Source: an uncultured Alphaproteobacteria bacterium
Lineage (GTDB): Bacteria; Pseudomonadota; Alphaproteobacteria; Rhodobacterales; Rhodobacteraceae
Length of the DNA stretch: 64,000 bases
Direction: 5' to 3'
NCBI GenBank assembly: GCA_902537215.1
Contig: CACBAM010000009.1
Coordinates: 1 to 64,000 of the forward strand
Under the pieces are notes generated by a model. That model did no database searches. It was given only the letters and a program-made list of their open reading frames with translations, and had not been told where the DNA came from. Every line of letters begins with the position of its first letter. Within the stretch, counting starts at the first letter, position 1. The translations under genes and the position numbers were made by a program. This document shows, one piece after another, positions 1-9,760 of the stretch.

Positions 1-309
1 ATTGGTTTAAGAAATACACTTGTCCCCAAACATGGTGTCTATGCAGTATTCATTAAAATTTTATCCAAAGATAATAAAAGAAGTTTTAAGGGAGCAGCAT
101 CAATAGGATCAAGGCCAACCTATGGAGATTATGAGCCAAATATTGAGGTTTTCATCTTTGACTTTGATGAAGATTTATATGGAGAAAATGTTTCTATTTC
201 ACTAGTCAAATTTATAAGACCTGAGCTTAAGTTTAACTCGGAAAAAGAGTTGATTTTACAGATGAAATCTGATTGTGAAATTATAGAAAGTGTTTTAGCT
301 GATGACTAA
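1..309 (+). CDS. ribF: Riboflavin kinase / FAD synthetase, C-terminal part (5' truncated)
   Basis: The reading frame is open from the first base and encodes about 102 residues before a TAA stop. It shows the riboflavin kinase domain pattern: GVYAV, then a GAASIGSRPTYGDYEP stretch (the family's small-residue/RPT loop), a conserved E, an LYG turn, and a final F-x-R-x-E-x-x-F...L-x-x-QM helix. This domain phosphorylates riboflavin to FMN; the missing N-terminal half would carry the FMN adenylyltransferase. The stop overlaps the start of the next gene (ATGACTAA), so the two are probably translationally coupled. Only the N-terminal half is outside the window; nothing suggests a pseudogene. Confidence 0.88.
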   Translation: MGLRNTLVPKHGVYAVFIKILSKDNKRSFKGAASIGSRPTYGDYEPNIEVFIFDFDEDLYGENVSISLVKFIRPELKFNSEKELILQMKSDCEIIESVLADD

Positions 310-754
310 GCTAAGAAAATTTTTTTGGGAAAAATACACTCTTGATCAGTTAAGTCAAGATGAGTGGGAAGCCTTATGTGATGGTTGCGCTAAGTGCTGT
401 CTATTGAAAATAGTTAATAAGAAGAAAATTTTTATCACTAACATTTCATGTTCAAAGCTTGAGCTTGAGAGCTGTAAGTGTAGCGATTACGAGAATAGAG
501 AAAAAAATGTTAAAGCCTGCTTAAAACTCACTAAAGACAATTTACGCAAAAATTCTAAATTTCTCCCTTCGAGTTGTAGTTATAGATTAATAAGTGAAGG
601 GAACCCTTTGCCCCAATGGCACCATCTATTAAGTAAAGACCAAGAGAGTGTCCATAGGACAAATCAATCAATTCAAAAATACTGTGTTTCAGAAACTTCA
701 GTTGATAATGAAAATTATGAAGATCATATCGTGGCAGAAATTTCTGGAAAATAA
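302..754 (+). CDS. YcgN/UPF0260-family cysteine-cluster protein
   Basis: A 150-residue protein with the hallmark cysteine cluster C26-x-x-C29-x-x-C32-C33 right after an EWEALCDGC motif, further cysteines in the middle, and the late motifs LPSSCSYRLISEGNPLPQWHHL typical of the family (shown here as a pattern of C, YRL, EG, PL and WH residues). The family belongs to the zinc- or iron-chelating CxxCxxCC group (PF03692 type); its biochemical role is not established. It overlaps the end of ribF by 8 bases, so it is expressed with it. Length matches the family (about 150 residues). Confidence 0.88.
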   Translation: MTKLRKFFWEKYTLDQLSQDEWEALCDGCAKCCLLKIVNKKKIFITNISCSKLELESCKCSDYENREKNVKACLKLTKDNLRKNSKFLPSSCSYRLISEGNPLPQWHHLLSKDQESVHRTNQSIQKYCVSETSVDNENYEDHIVAEISGK

Positions 755-866
755 AGATAATTAAACTTTGGAAAATTAATAAAAAAGACGAAACTAACGT
801 AATCCTTTTTCTTTAATAAATATGAAAAACGTATAGGATTAACCCATAAAAGAGAGTCGCAACAAA

Positions 867-1880
867 ATGATCTCAACCGGCAAATTAAAAATTATATCTG
901 GGAATTCAAATCTCTCACTGGCAAAAAGTATTTGCAAGAGAATTGGTCTGTTGTTCGGCACAAAAGTAAAGCCGGTAAAAGCTCGTGTAGAACGGTTTAG
1001 CGACCAAGAAGTCTTTGTAGAAGTTTTCGAAAATGTCCGTGGCGAGGATATGTTCATAGTTCAGTCAACTTCAAATCCAGCAAATGATAATCTGATGGAA
1101 CTACTCATAATTGCAGATGCGCTTAAGAGATCTAGTGCAAGTAGAGTTACAGCAATAATCCCATATTTTGGTTACGCGAGACAAGATAGAAGGACAAAAG
1201 CCAGAACCCCAATTAGTGCAAAATTAGTGGCTAATTTGCTCGCACAAGCAGGTATAAATAGAGTGCTTACATTAGATCTTCACGCTGCCCAAATCCAAGG
1301 CTTCTTCGATATTCCAGTGGATAATCTATATGCATCACCTATATTCGCAATTGATATAAGACATAACTTCGCAAAAAATAAAAATATTACAATAGTTTCA
1401 CCTGATGTTGGAGGAGTATCGCGTGCAAGAGAACTTGCTGAAAAAATTGACGTGGATTTAGCGGTAGTGGATAAGAGAAGGAGTGCTCCTGGAGAAATTA
1501 ACTCCATGACTATTATTGGGGACGTTTCAGATAAAACCTGCATTCTAGTTGATGATATTTGTGATACAGCTGGGACTTTGATTAAATCAGCCGAACTTCT
1601 AATGGAAAAGGGCGCTAAAGAAGTGCATGCATATATAACTCACGGTGTTCTTTCTGGAGAAGCAATAGAGAGAATTTCTAATTCCAACCTAAGCTCGATG
1701 GTTATTACTGATACTATTGAACCAACTGAAACTGTATCAAGTTGTCGAAAAATCCGTATAATTACTGCTGCGCCTCTTTTGGCTCATGCTATGTTAAATA
1801 TATCTAACGAAAGTTCTGTCTCATCGCTATTTAGCGAAGAGTCTTTAAAACCTATCTATGAGGGTCTATATTCAAACTGA
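867..1880 (+). CDS. prs: Ribose-phosphate pyrophosphokinase
   Basis: Makes PRPP from ribose 5-phosphate and ATP, feeding purine, pyrimidine, histidine and tryptophan synthesis. The 337-residue product has the N-terminal KIISGNSN start, the RFSDQEVFVEV region, the YFGYARQDRR catalytic flexible segment, the TLDLHAAQIQGFF motif, and the PRPP-binding loop VDDICDTAGT near residue 230. It is a little longer than the usual 310-320 residues because of a few extra residues at both ends. The ATG is the only plausible start: the KIISG motif follows nine residues later with no other start codon between. It is preceded by about 110 bases without a gene, which should hold its promoter, and ends 10 bases from a convergent MFS gene. 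Confidence 0.95.
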   Translation: MISTGKLKIISGNSNLSLAKSICKRIGLLFGTKVKPVKARVERFSDQEVFVEVFENVRGEDMFIVQSTSNPANDNLMELLIIADALKRSSASRVTAIIPYFGYARQDRRTKARTPISAKLVANLLAQAGINRVLTLDLHAAQIQGFFDIPVDNLYASPIFAIDIRHNFAKNKNITIVSPDVGGVSRARELAEKIDVDLAVVDKRRSAPGEINSMTIIGDVSDKTCILVDDICDTAGTLIKSAELLMEKGAKEVHAYITHGVLSGEAIERISNSNLSSMVITDTIEPTETVSSCRKIRIITAAPLLAHAMLNISNESSVSSLFSEESLKPIYEGLYSN

Positions 1881-1890
1881 AGCAAAAAAT

Positions 1891-3090
1891 CTAAGCTAAA
1901 AATCGCCTTATCAAGATCAGAGAAGCAAAAAATAAACATCCAGCAAACAAAAATGGTGCGCCTGGACTATAAATAAGTGATTCCTTTGAAGCACCAATGC
2001 TAAAGATGTAGCTCATGGAAATTGGTCCGATAACCGAAGTAAACCCAACTATACTATTTAAAACACCTTGTAGAATACCTTGATCTTTTTCAGATATTTT
2101 ATTTGACATAAATGCTTTTAAAGTTGGATTAACCATTTCCGATAAAGCTGCAATCGGTATTATGGCAAAAACTAGGATTTCCACTCGTACAAGACCGAAT
2201 GAAACGAGCGCCACAATTCCGCAGGATAAAGAAAAAAGTGTTAAATTTTTTGTTGATAGCTTATCAAAAAACTTTAATCGAATTACAAATGCTTGAACTA
2301 TGAAAAGCAAGAAACCGTAGCAAGCTAAAGTAAACCCAATCATTCCTGAAGACCATCCGAAAACTTCTCTTCCCCAAAAACTCCATATCGCAGGATAAAC
2401 TGTATTAGCGAAAGCGATAAGAAAGAAGCAAAAAAATAATCCTTTAAATAGAGGAATTTTAAATACATAAGACATATTAAAGAACGGGTTTAACTTTTTT
2501 ATTCTGAATTTATTTTTTGTCCCTACCTTAAGGGTTTCCGGAAGTAGGAGTAAGCATAGAAAAAAGTTTAGAAAAGATAAAAGTGCTGATAGGAAAAATG
2601 GGGCTCTTACACTAATCTCACCCATCAATCCTCCTATAATCGGCCCTAATATAAAACCCAGTCCGAAGGCCGCTCCTATGATGGCGAAGTTCTTTTTTTT
2701 GTCTTTGGTATCTGAGATATCTGCCAAGTAAGCAGTACCTGTAGCTATAGTTCCTCCAGCTAGGCCCCCAATGATTCTACCAATAAACAGGATCAAAATA
2801 TTTTCAGCAAATCCCATCAGCAAATAATCGATTCCTAAAAAGAATGATGCCACAAGTAATACCGGGCGCCTGCCAAAAATATCTGATAATGTCCCAATTG
2901 TTGGTGAAAAAACAAATTGCATAAAAGCATAGGATGAGGACAAAAGACCTCCCCAAAAAGCGGCACTAGCAGTTTTATCTATACCGACTTCCTTCAATAA
3001 ATCCGGTATAATAGGAAATATGATCCCAATGCCTATAATATCGAGTAATACGACACTGAAAATGAGCGCAATTCGTATATCTTTAAACAA
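1891..3090 (-). CDS. MFS drug exporter, TetA-like
   Basis: A 399-residue major facilitator protein with about 12 hydrophobic segments, predicted in the inner membrane. The N-terminus (LLDIIGIGIIFPIIPDLL) and the loop 2-3 motif A (GTLSDIFGRRPVLL) are those of the DHA1 group to which tetracycline/H+ antiporters belong. A second GxLaD-like segment follows TM4 and is rich in glycine (FGLGFILGPIIGGLMGE, motif C region of exporters). The substrate cannot be told from sequence, and tetracycline resistance should not be assumed. It starts 37 bases after atpC on the same strand with no clear terminator between, so some read-through from the ATP synthase operon is likely. Confidence 0.85.
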   Translation of the reverse strand: MFKDIRIALIFSVVLLDIIGIGIIFPIIPDLLKEVGIDKTASAAFWGGLLSSSYAFMQFVFSPTIGTLSDIFGRRPVLLVASFFLGIDYLLMGFAENILILFIGRIIGGLAGGTIATGTAYLADISDTKDKKKNFAIIGAAFGLGFILGPIIGGLMGEISVRAPFFLSALLSFLNFFLCLLLLPETLKVGTKNKFRIKKLNPFFNMSYVFKIPLFKGLFFCFFLIAFANTVYPAIWSFWGREVFGWSSGMIGFTLACYGFLLFIVQAFVIRLKFFDKLSTKNLTLFSLSCGIVALVSFGLVRVEILVFAIIPIAALSEMVNPTLKAFMSNKISEKDQGILQGVLNSIVGFTSVIGPISMSYIFSIGASKESLIYSPGAPFLFAGCLFFASLILIRRFLA

Positions 3091-3127
3091 GTATGGTTCT
3101 CATTTTCCTTGTAATGAGTATTAAAAT

Positions 3128-3523
3128 CTAGGCTTGTTTCAATGCCTCTTCCAGGTCATTTTTCCTCAGTCCCAAATCATCTTTATTTATAGTATCTTCA
3201 GCAGATAATCTGTCATTAACTTCAGAAATAAGATTAGTTATATCTTCCTTCGCAATTTTATCACCGGCAACAGCAGAATCTACTAATACTGATACCACGT
3301 TATTTATAATCTCTATAATGCCTCCGGAAACAAAATATCTTTGCTTATCGCTTGTTCCCTCAGAAAATTCCAAAAAACCAGGACGTATACTACTGATACA
3401 AGGTGCATGATTTGAAAGCACTAAAAAATCACCAACCATTCCAGGCACTAGAATGTTTTCCACCTTTCCTTCGAAAACTTTACTCTCTGCCGATATTATA
3501 CTGAGCTCAAATTTATTTGTCAT
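3128..3523 (-). CDS. atpC: F1F0 ATP synthase epsilon subunit
   Basis: A 131-residue protein starting with FELSIISAESKVFEGKVENILVPG, the beta-sandwich domain of the epsilon subunit (pattern: F, L, I, S/T-P-E, v-x-G, v-x-x-v-x-v-P-g-x-x-G). The GDFLVLSNHAPCISSIRPG segment is the usual G-x-x-x-x-L-x-x-H-A-P motif. The C-terminal helical hairpin that can inhibit ATP hydrolysis is short. It is the last gene of the atpHAGDC operon, 19 bases after atpD. It sits in the central stalk and couples rotation to the beta subunits. Confidence 0.93.
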   Translation of the reverse strand: MTNKFELSIISAESKVFEGKVENILVPGMVGDFLVLSNHAPCISSIRPGFLEFSEGTSDKQRYFVSGGIIEIINNVVSVLVDSAVAGDKIAKEDITNLISEVNDRLSAEDTINKDDLGLRKNDLEEALKQA

Positions 3524-3542
3524 TCCAATTACCCAAAGGCGC

Positions 3543-4988
<1,446 letters not shown>

Positions 4989-5864
4989 TTAAAGTGCTTC
5001 AGCACCAGAAATGATTTCAATTAATTCGTTTGTAATAGCCGCTTGTCTTGATCGGTTAAAATCTATGGTTAGCTTGTCTATCATTTCACCTGCATTTCGG
5101 GTCGCATTATCCATCGCTGCCATCCTTGATCCCTGTTCCGAGGCTGCATTTTCTTGAAGTACGGAGAAGATTGATGTTGCGATGCTTTTTGGTATTATTT
5201 CGTTCAATATTTCATCCTCGTCAGGCTCAAAATTAAAGCTAACATTACTTGCATCAGGTTCTTTTTCAATTAAGGAAACGGGTAACAGTTTATATGAGCT
5301 AGGTATTTGAGAGATAACGGAAGCAAACTTATTATAAAAAATCTCCGCAACTTCATATTCACCGTCTTCAAACCTCGAAATGATGTCCATTGATATCTTT
5401 CTAGCCGTATCTATTGTGATATTTTTTTCGTTACTTAGATCTACGTGGCCTATAAAAAGTTTCTCAAATTCTCTGTTAAGCTGCTCTCTTCCCTTCTTCC
5501 CTATTGTAAGTATTTTTACCTCTTTGTTTTGGCTTGTAAGCTCAGCTATTCTGGACTTGGCTAACTTTACGATTGAAGAATTAAATCCACCGCATAGACC
5601 TCTCTCGGCGGTTGCTACAATCAATAGAAACTTTTTACAGTCACTACCATCTCCCAAAAACTTATTGTCCCCAGCAATGTTTTTGACACTTGATGCTAGG
5701 TTAGACACAATGTCTCGCATTTTTTCAGCATATGGCCTACCTCTTTCGGCTGCCTCCTGAGCTTTTCTAAGTTTTGCGGCTGCAACCATCTGCATAGCTT
5801 TAGTAATTTTTCTAGTGGACTTTACACTATCAATTCGTATTTTTAGGTCTTTTAAGCTGGGCAT
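4989..5864 (-). CDS. atpG: F1F0 ATP synthase gamma subunit
   Basis: The central-stalk rotor subunit, 291 residues. The N-terminal helix MPSLKDLKIRIDSVKSTRKI and the following ITKAMQMVAAAKLRKAQ are the coiled-coil signature; ERGLCGGFNSSIVK is the conserved middle motif; the C-terminal helix carries ENAASEQGSRMAAMDNATRNA and ends RSRQAAITNELIEIISGAEAL, the strongest family signature. It is placed 15 bases after atpA and 15 before atpD, as expected for a co-transcribed operon. Confidence 0.96.
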   Translation of the reverse strand: MPSLKDLKIRIDSVKSTRKITKAMQMVAAAKLRKAQEAAERGRPYAEKMRDIVSNLASSVKNIAGDNKFLGDGSDCKKFLLIVATAERGLCGGFNSSIVKLAKSRIAELTSQNKEVKILTIGKKGREQLNREFEKLFIGHVDLSNEKNITIDTARKISMDIISRFEDGEYEVAEIFYNKFASVISQIPSSYKLLPVSLIEKEPDASNVSFNFEPDEDEILNEIIPKSIATSIFSVLQENAASEQGSRMAAMDNATRNAGEMIDKLTIDFNRSRQAAITNELIEIISGAEAL

Positions 5865-5879
5865 TTTTTAATTTTTTTA

Positions 5880-7418
5880 CTAAATCTGTGTCTTTAAAAA
5901 ATTGTCTAGAAGTGATTTGATTTTGTTTTCAATTTCACCTTCTACTTTTTGGTCGTTACTTGTCAGCTCATCTACCACAGCTTTCCCCTCAGACCTTAGA
6001 TAATTCACAAGATTTTTCTCGAAACTTGTAACTTCACTAACAGGCGTTTCATCTAAATAACCTTTTGTCCCTGCATATATTACAATAACTTGCTCTGCGT
6101 TGGTTAAGGGAGAGTATTGAGGCTGCTTTAGTAGTTCAGTTAGCCTCGCTCCTCTATTAAGTAGCGCCTGCGTGCTTGCGTCTAAATCTGACCCAAATTG
6201 AGCAAAGGCTGCCATTTCTCTATACTGTGCTAGCTCAAGTTTGATAGAGCCAGCTACTGATTTCATAGACTTGGTTTGCGCTGAAGATCCAACTCTAGAG
6301 ACCGATAGCCCTGTATTAACTGCGGGGCGGATACCTTGATAAAATAATTCTGTTTCTAAAAATATTTGACCGTCTGTTATTGAGATAACATTTGTGGGAA
6401 TAAATGCGGACACATCTCCTCCTTGGGTCTCAATTATTGGTAAAGCCGTTAATGATCCCGATCCATTATCTTCGTTCAGTTTTGCGGATCTTTCAAGTAA
6501 ACGAGAGTGTAAGTAGAATACGTCTCCAGGATAAGCTTCTCTCCCAGGTGGTCTTCTAAGAAGGAGCGACATTTGTCTGTATGCAACAGCTTGCTTTGAA
6601 AGATCGTCGTATATAATAAGAGCATGTTTGCCATTATCACGAAAATACTCTGCCATAGCTGTTGCTGAGTATGGCGCTAAAAATTGCATTGGCGCTGGGT
6701 CGGAAGCCGTCGCTGCGACCACAATCGAATACTCAATAGCCCCTGTTTCTTCTAATTTTTTTACTAGTTGAGCAACAGTCGATCGTTTTTGCCCTATTGC
6801 CACATAAACGCAATATAGTTTTTTGCTCTCATCAGATCCGGCAGCATCGTTGTAGCTTTTTTGGTTCAGTATAGTGTCAATTGCAACTGCGGTTTTACCG
6901 GTCTGTCTGTCCCCTATTATTAACTCTCTCTGCCCCCTACCTATAGGAATCAAAGAGTCAACGGACTTGAGCCCAGTTGCCATGGGTTCATGCACAGATT
7001 TTCTTGGAATAATTCCCGGCGCTTTTACGTCGGCAACTGATCTTGTTTTCGATTTTATGGAACCTTTCCCGTCAACTGGATTACCTAGTCCGTCAACAAC
7101 TCTCCCTAACAATTCCATCCCTACAGGAACATCCACGATCGAGCTAGTTCTCTTTACAAGGTCCCCTTCTTTTATATCTCTGTCTGAGCCAAATATCACC
7201 ACGCCTACATTATCAATCTCTAAATTAAGAGCCATTCCCATTGTTCCTCCAGGGAACTCAACCATCTCACCAGCTTGCACTTTGTCTAAACCGTATACAC
7301 GCGCTATCCCATCCCCAACAGATAAAACTTTTCCAACCTCTGCTACTTCTGTATCATCTCCAAAATTTTTTATCTGTTCTTTTAAGATCTTTGAGATCTC
7401 AGCTGCTTGAATGTTCAT
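5880..7418 (-). CDS. atpA: F1F0 ATP synthase alpha subunit
   Basis: The regulatory nucleotide-binding subunit of F1, 512 residues. Visible motifs: P-loop [13 protein letters not shown], the [14 protein letters not shown] strand, Walker [18 protein letters not shown], the [25 protein letters not shown] block, and [29 protein letters not shown], all diagnostic. An in-frame TTG at 7427 overlaps the atpH stop, but the ATG at 7418 gives the conventional [12 protein letters not shown] start and has GAGG about 9 bases upstream, so it is chosen. Second gene of the operon. Confidence 0.96.
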   Translation of the reverse strand: MNIQAAEISKILKEQIKNFGDDTEVAEVGKVLSVGDGIARVYGLDKVQAGEMVEFPGGTMGMALNLEIDNVGVVIFGSDRDIKEGDLVKRTSSIVDVPVGMELLGRVVDGLGNPVDGKGSIKSKTRSVADVKAPGIIPRKSVHEPMATGLKSVDSLIPIGRGQRELIIGDRQTGKTAVAIDTILNQKSYNDAAGSDESKKLYCVYVAIGQKRSTVAQLVKKLEETGAIEYSIVVAATASDPAPMQFLAPYSATAMAEYFRDNGKHALIIYDDLSKQAVAYRQMSLLLRRPPGREAYPGDVFYLHSRLLERSAKLNEDNGSGSLTALPIIETQGGDVSAFIPTNVISITDGQIFLETELFYQGIRPAVNTGLSVSRVGSSAQTKSMKSVAGSIKLELAQYREMAAFAQFGSDLDASTQALLNRGARLTELLKQPQYSPLTNAEQVIVIYAGTKGYLDETPVSEVTSFEKNLVNYLRSEGKAVVDELTSNDQKVEGEIENKIKSLLDNFLKTQI

Positions 7419-7423
7419 AGTAA

Positions 7424-7981
7424 TCAACCTCTTTTCAAAATATTTTTCATACTTTCAAGTTTTGAATTAATACTTGAGTTAAACAAAAATGATCCAACTT
7501 TAAGTTCAATTCCAGCAATTATATTGGGATCATTTTCTGACTCAAGCCTTACAACACGTTTTGTAATCTTTTCTATAGATTTCTTTAATGCTCCCATTTT
7601 TACATCACTTACTTTTTTCGCGGTTCTAATATGAACTGTAAGTTCATTTTTACTGGCTGAACAGAGTTTTAAGAAATCCTCACTAAAATTTACAAGGTCA
7701 TAACCCCGCCCTTTTCTTATCATTAGACAGACTGTGTTGTGAAGGTGCTGAGGTAATTTTATTTTTCTACTCACAGTCCCAAATACATTTTCCTGATCAC
7801 TTGAAGAAAAAGTTGGATTTCTTAAAAAAGAATTCAATCCGTTATCTGATTTCAATATCTCCAGAAGATTAAGCACGTGTTTTTCTATTTCATTACTAGT
7901 CTTATCTTCTTGGCACAAAGAAAATAGGGCAAGTGCGTACCTTGCTGATGGCTTTGAGTTTATCTCGCTAATTTCTTGCAA
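7424..7981 (-). CDS. atpH: F1F0 ATP synthase delta subunit
   Basis: A 185-residue protein that links the F1 head to the peripheral stalk. The N-terminal pattern [13 protein letters not shown] and the C-terminal [33 protein letters not shown] (conserved as D-P-x-I-x-G-x-x-x-x-x-G-x-x-x-x-D/N-x-S-x-x-x-x-L) identify the family. It begins with TTG; an AAGG eight bases upstream supports this and no ATG is near. It is the first gene of the operon, so the promoter should lie in 7982-8101. The F0 genes (atpB, E, F) are not in the window, as is usual in alphaproteobacteria. Confidence 0.93.
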   Translation of the reverse strand: MQEISEINSKPSARYALALFSLCQEDKTSNEIEKHVLNLLEILKSDNGLNSFLRNPTFSSSDQENVFGTVSRKIKLPQHLHNTVCLMIRKGRGYDLVNFSEDFLKLCSASKNELTVHIRTAKKVSDVKMGALKKSIEKITKRVVRLESENDPNIIAGIELKVGSFLFNSSINSKLESMKNILKRG

Positions 7982-8037
7982 ACAAATTACCTTTTTTGAG
8001 TTTTGTACTCTAGATACTGTAAAACGACCGCAATCTT

Positions 8038-8066
8038 TAAATAACAGACCAGTCCAACTATGACAA
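8038..8066 (-). promoter_or_regulatory. Candidate promoter of the atpHAGDC operon
   Basis: Reading the minus strand in the 120-base gap before atpH, TTGTCA (8061-8066) is followed after 17 bases by TATTTA (8038-8043). The -35 matches the consensus at 5 of 6 positions, the -10 at only 3 of 6. The remaining leader of about 50 bases contains the AAGG used by atpH. This is a weak call; another start site within the gap is possible. Confidence 0.3.
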
Positions 8067-8101
8067 GTTGTTGGTTAGTATTTTTTTATTTTTTTTTATC
8101 C

Positions 8102-8848
8102 TCAAATTCGAGATCTTGTAGAGACTGGTACCTCAACTGAGCTGAATATTCTTCCCGACTTCGACGACTTGACATTCTTCACCGCGAAAACATTTTTTTT
8201 TGCCTCCACAACAAGAAGACCTCCCAAAAAGAAACTATTTAGTTTTTTACCCACTTTTTCCCATAGCAATAAAGACTTAAGCCAATAGCCTTTTTTTGCA
8301 GGAAAACCATATAAACTGGGTGTTATACTATCAATTTGAAACTGATTTTTTTGAAGTAGCGCAGTTAGTTGCGATATCGAATAGGGCTTTCCATACCCGA
8401 AGGGAGTACTTTCAGACCTTGCCCAAAAGCCTGTTCTGTTTGGTACTATAATAACTAGTTTCCCACTGTCTTTTAATACACGAAGTACCTCTTGCAGCAA
8501 GAGATCTTGATTATCACTAACTTCTAAACCATGAGATATTAAAATTAAATCTGCTGTGGACGTAGTTATTGGCCAAGACACTTCATCAACCAGAGCCGTT
8601 ACACTCTTTGACTTTTCAGGCCATGGGATAACACCTTGCTCACTCGGCATCAACAAGAGAAAATTCTTATTTTCGCTATCTTTCATTTTGTTCTCGAGAA
8701 ATGGGCACGCGAAACCAAAGCCAATTGTCAAAGAGCCGTTTTTGGTATCAACTTTCGTTTCTAAAACTTTGTTTATTAGTTGCTTTGTCGTTCTTCCAAG
8801 TTCAGTGCCTCTGTAAAACTCTTTCAATTGAATAACATCCAATCTCAT
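8102..8848 (-). CDS. Class I SAM-dependent methyltransferase, unknown substrate
   Basis: A 248-residue protein of the type often found beside gloB in alphaproteobacteria. The N-terminus has FYRGTELGRTTKQLI, then a glycine-containing SAM-binding strand (LTIGFGFACPFL) in place of the common GxGxG, the LILISHGLEVSDN strand, and a LKDSGKLVIIVPNRTGFWARSE segment of the methyltransferase_11 fold. The GFG-x-A motif is a known variant in this family. The gene is divergent from gloB with 79 bases between them. Substrate unknown; small molecule or RNA cannot be decided from the sequence. Confidence 0.8.
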   Translation of the reverse strand: MRLDVIQLKEFYRGTELGRTTKQLINKVLETKVDTKNGSLTIGFGFACPFLENKMKDSENKNFLLLMPSEQGVIPWPEKSKSVTALVDEVSWPITTSTADLILISHGLEVSDNQDLLLQEVLRVLKDSGKLVIIVPNRTGFWARSESTPFGYGKPYSISQLTALLQKNQFQIDSITPSLYGFPAKKGYWLKSLLLWEKVGKKLNSFFLGGLLVVEAKKNVFAVKNVKSSKSGRIFSSVEVPVSTRSRI

Positions 8849-8860
8849 TGTTAATTTTCC

Positions 8861-8890
8861 AATATTGCTAAATCTGTTAAAATATTGCTA
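8861..8890. repeat. Direct repeat pair AATATTGCTA in the divergent gap before gloB
   Basis: The ten bases AATATTGCTA occur at 8861-8870 and again at 8881-8890, a period of exactly 20 bases (about two helical turns), between the methyltransferase and gloB starts. The spacing would suit a dimeric regulator binding one DNA face, but the region is AT-rich and the match could be chance. Confidence 0.35.
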
Positions 8891-8927
8891 GTATAAAGCT
8901 CTGTTGATAAATAAGGATCCGCTAAAC

Positions 8928-9692
8928 ATGTCTTTGATTGAAATTATTCCCTGCCTCTCAGATAATTATGCCTATCTTATAAGAGATGAGAAAACAAACA
9001 AGAATATTTTGGTTGATGCGCCTGAGCATGGGCCCATAGAAACGTATCTAGATAAAAAAGCCTTGAGCCTCGATGCTATACTTATTACTCATCATCATAA
9101 TGACCACATAGATGGTATAAATTACTTAAAAACTAAATATTCACCAAAAGTTATTGGGGCGAAGAGGGATAAACACAGACTTCCACCACTAGACGTTGAA
9201 GTAGAAGAAGGGAAAGAATTAAAAATCGGGTCAAAAACATTTGAAATTTATGATGTTGATGGGCACACGCTGGGACACATTGCTTACGGTTTAATGGAGG
9301 ACAAAGCATTATTCAGTGGTGACTCATTGATGGTAATGGGCTGTGGAAGATTATTCGAAGGAACACCAGAGGATATGTGGAAAAGCCTAAAAAAACTCAA
9401 ACAACTTCCCAAAGATATTATGATTTATTCGGGACATGAGTATACAAAATCGAACATAGATTTTGCTTTATCAGTGGATCCACAAAATGAGAAATTAAAA
9501 GCTAGAATGATCAGAACATTAGATAGTCTTGCAAAAGGCATTCCCACAGTTCCTTCTGCGTTGGAAGAGGAATTAGAAACCAATCCATTTCTTAGAGAAA
9601 GTGAGGCATCAATTCTAGATAATATCGATACAGTAGAGTCTGACCCAGTCTCTAGATTTGCAAAAATACGGGCTCTAAAAGACAACTTTTAA
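8928..9692 (+). CDS. gloB: Hydroxyacylglutathione hydrolase (glyoxalase II)
   Basis: Hydrolyses S-lactoylglutathione to lactate and glutathione in methylglyoxal detoxification. The 254-residue product has the metallo-beta-lactamase metal motif T54-HHH-N-D-H60 followed by DGINYL, a DGHTLGHIAY second histidine motif, FSGDSLMVMGCGRLFEGTPEDMW (conserved as GDxLF..GCGRxFEG), and YSGHEYTKSNIDFAL. A TTG at 8904 is in frame, but the ATG at 8928 has AAGGA upstream and gives the family's usual start (MSLIEIIPCLSDNYAYL), so it is chosen. Confidence 0.95.
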   Translation: MSLIEIIPCLSDNYAYLIRDEKTNKNILVDAPEHGPIETYLDKKALSLDAILITHHHNDHIDGINYLKTKYSPKVIGAKRDKHRLPPLDVEVEEGKELKIGSKTFEIYDVDGHTLGHIAYGLMEDKALFSGDSLMVMGCGRLFEGTPEDMWKSLKKLKQLPKDIMIYSGHEYTKSNIDFALSVDPQNEKLKARMIRTLDSLAKGIPTVPSALEEELETNPFLRESEASILDNIDTVESDPVSRFAKIRALKDNF

Positions 9693-9760
9693 TAATTTTT
9701 TAGAATTTTTGTTTAAATCGGTATATATATAGTCTAAGAGTTTAACTAGAAAGGATAACG

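Noticed and set aside
1891-3090. Tetracycline resistance gene
   Set aside because: The TetA-like motifs are shared by many DHA1 exporters; no tetR-type regulator is adjacent and nothing suggests mobile DNA.
6874-7410. 178-codon plus-strand frame opposite atpA
   Set aside because: It is antisense to highly conserved atpA sequence; its composition (S/T/P/I-rich) is a complement artefact.
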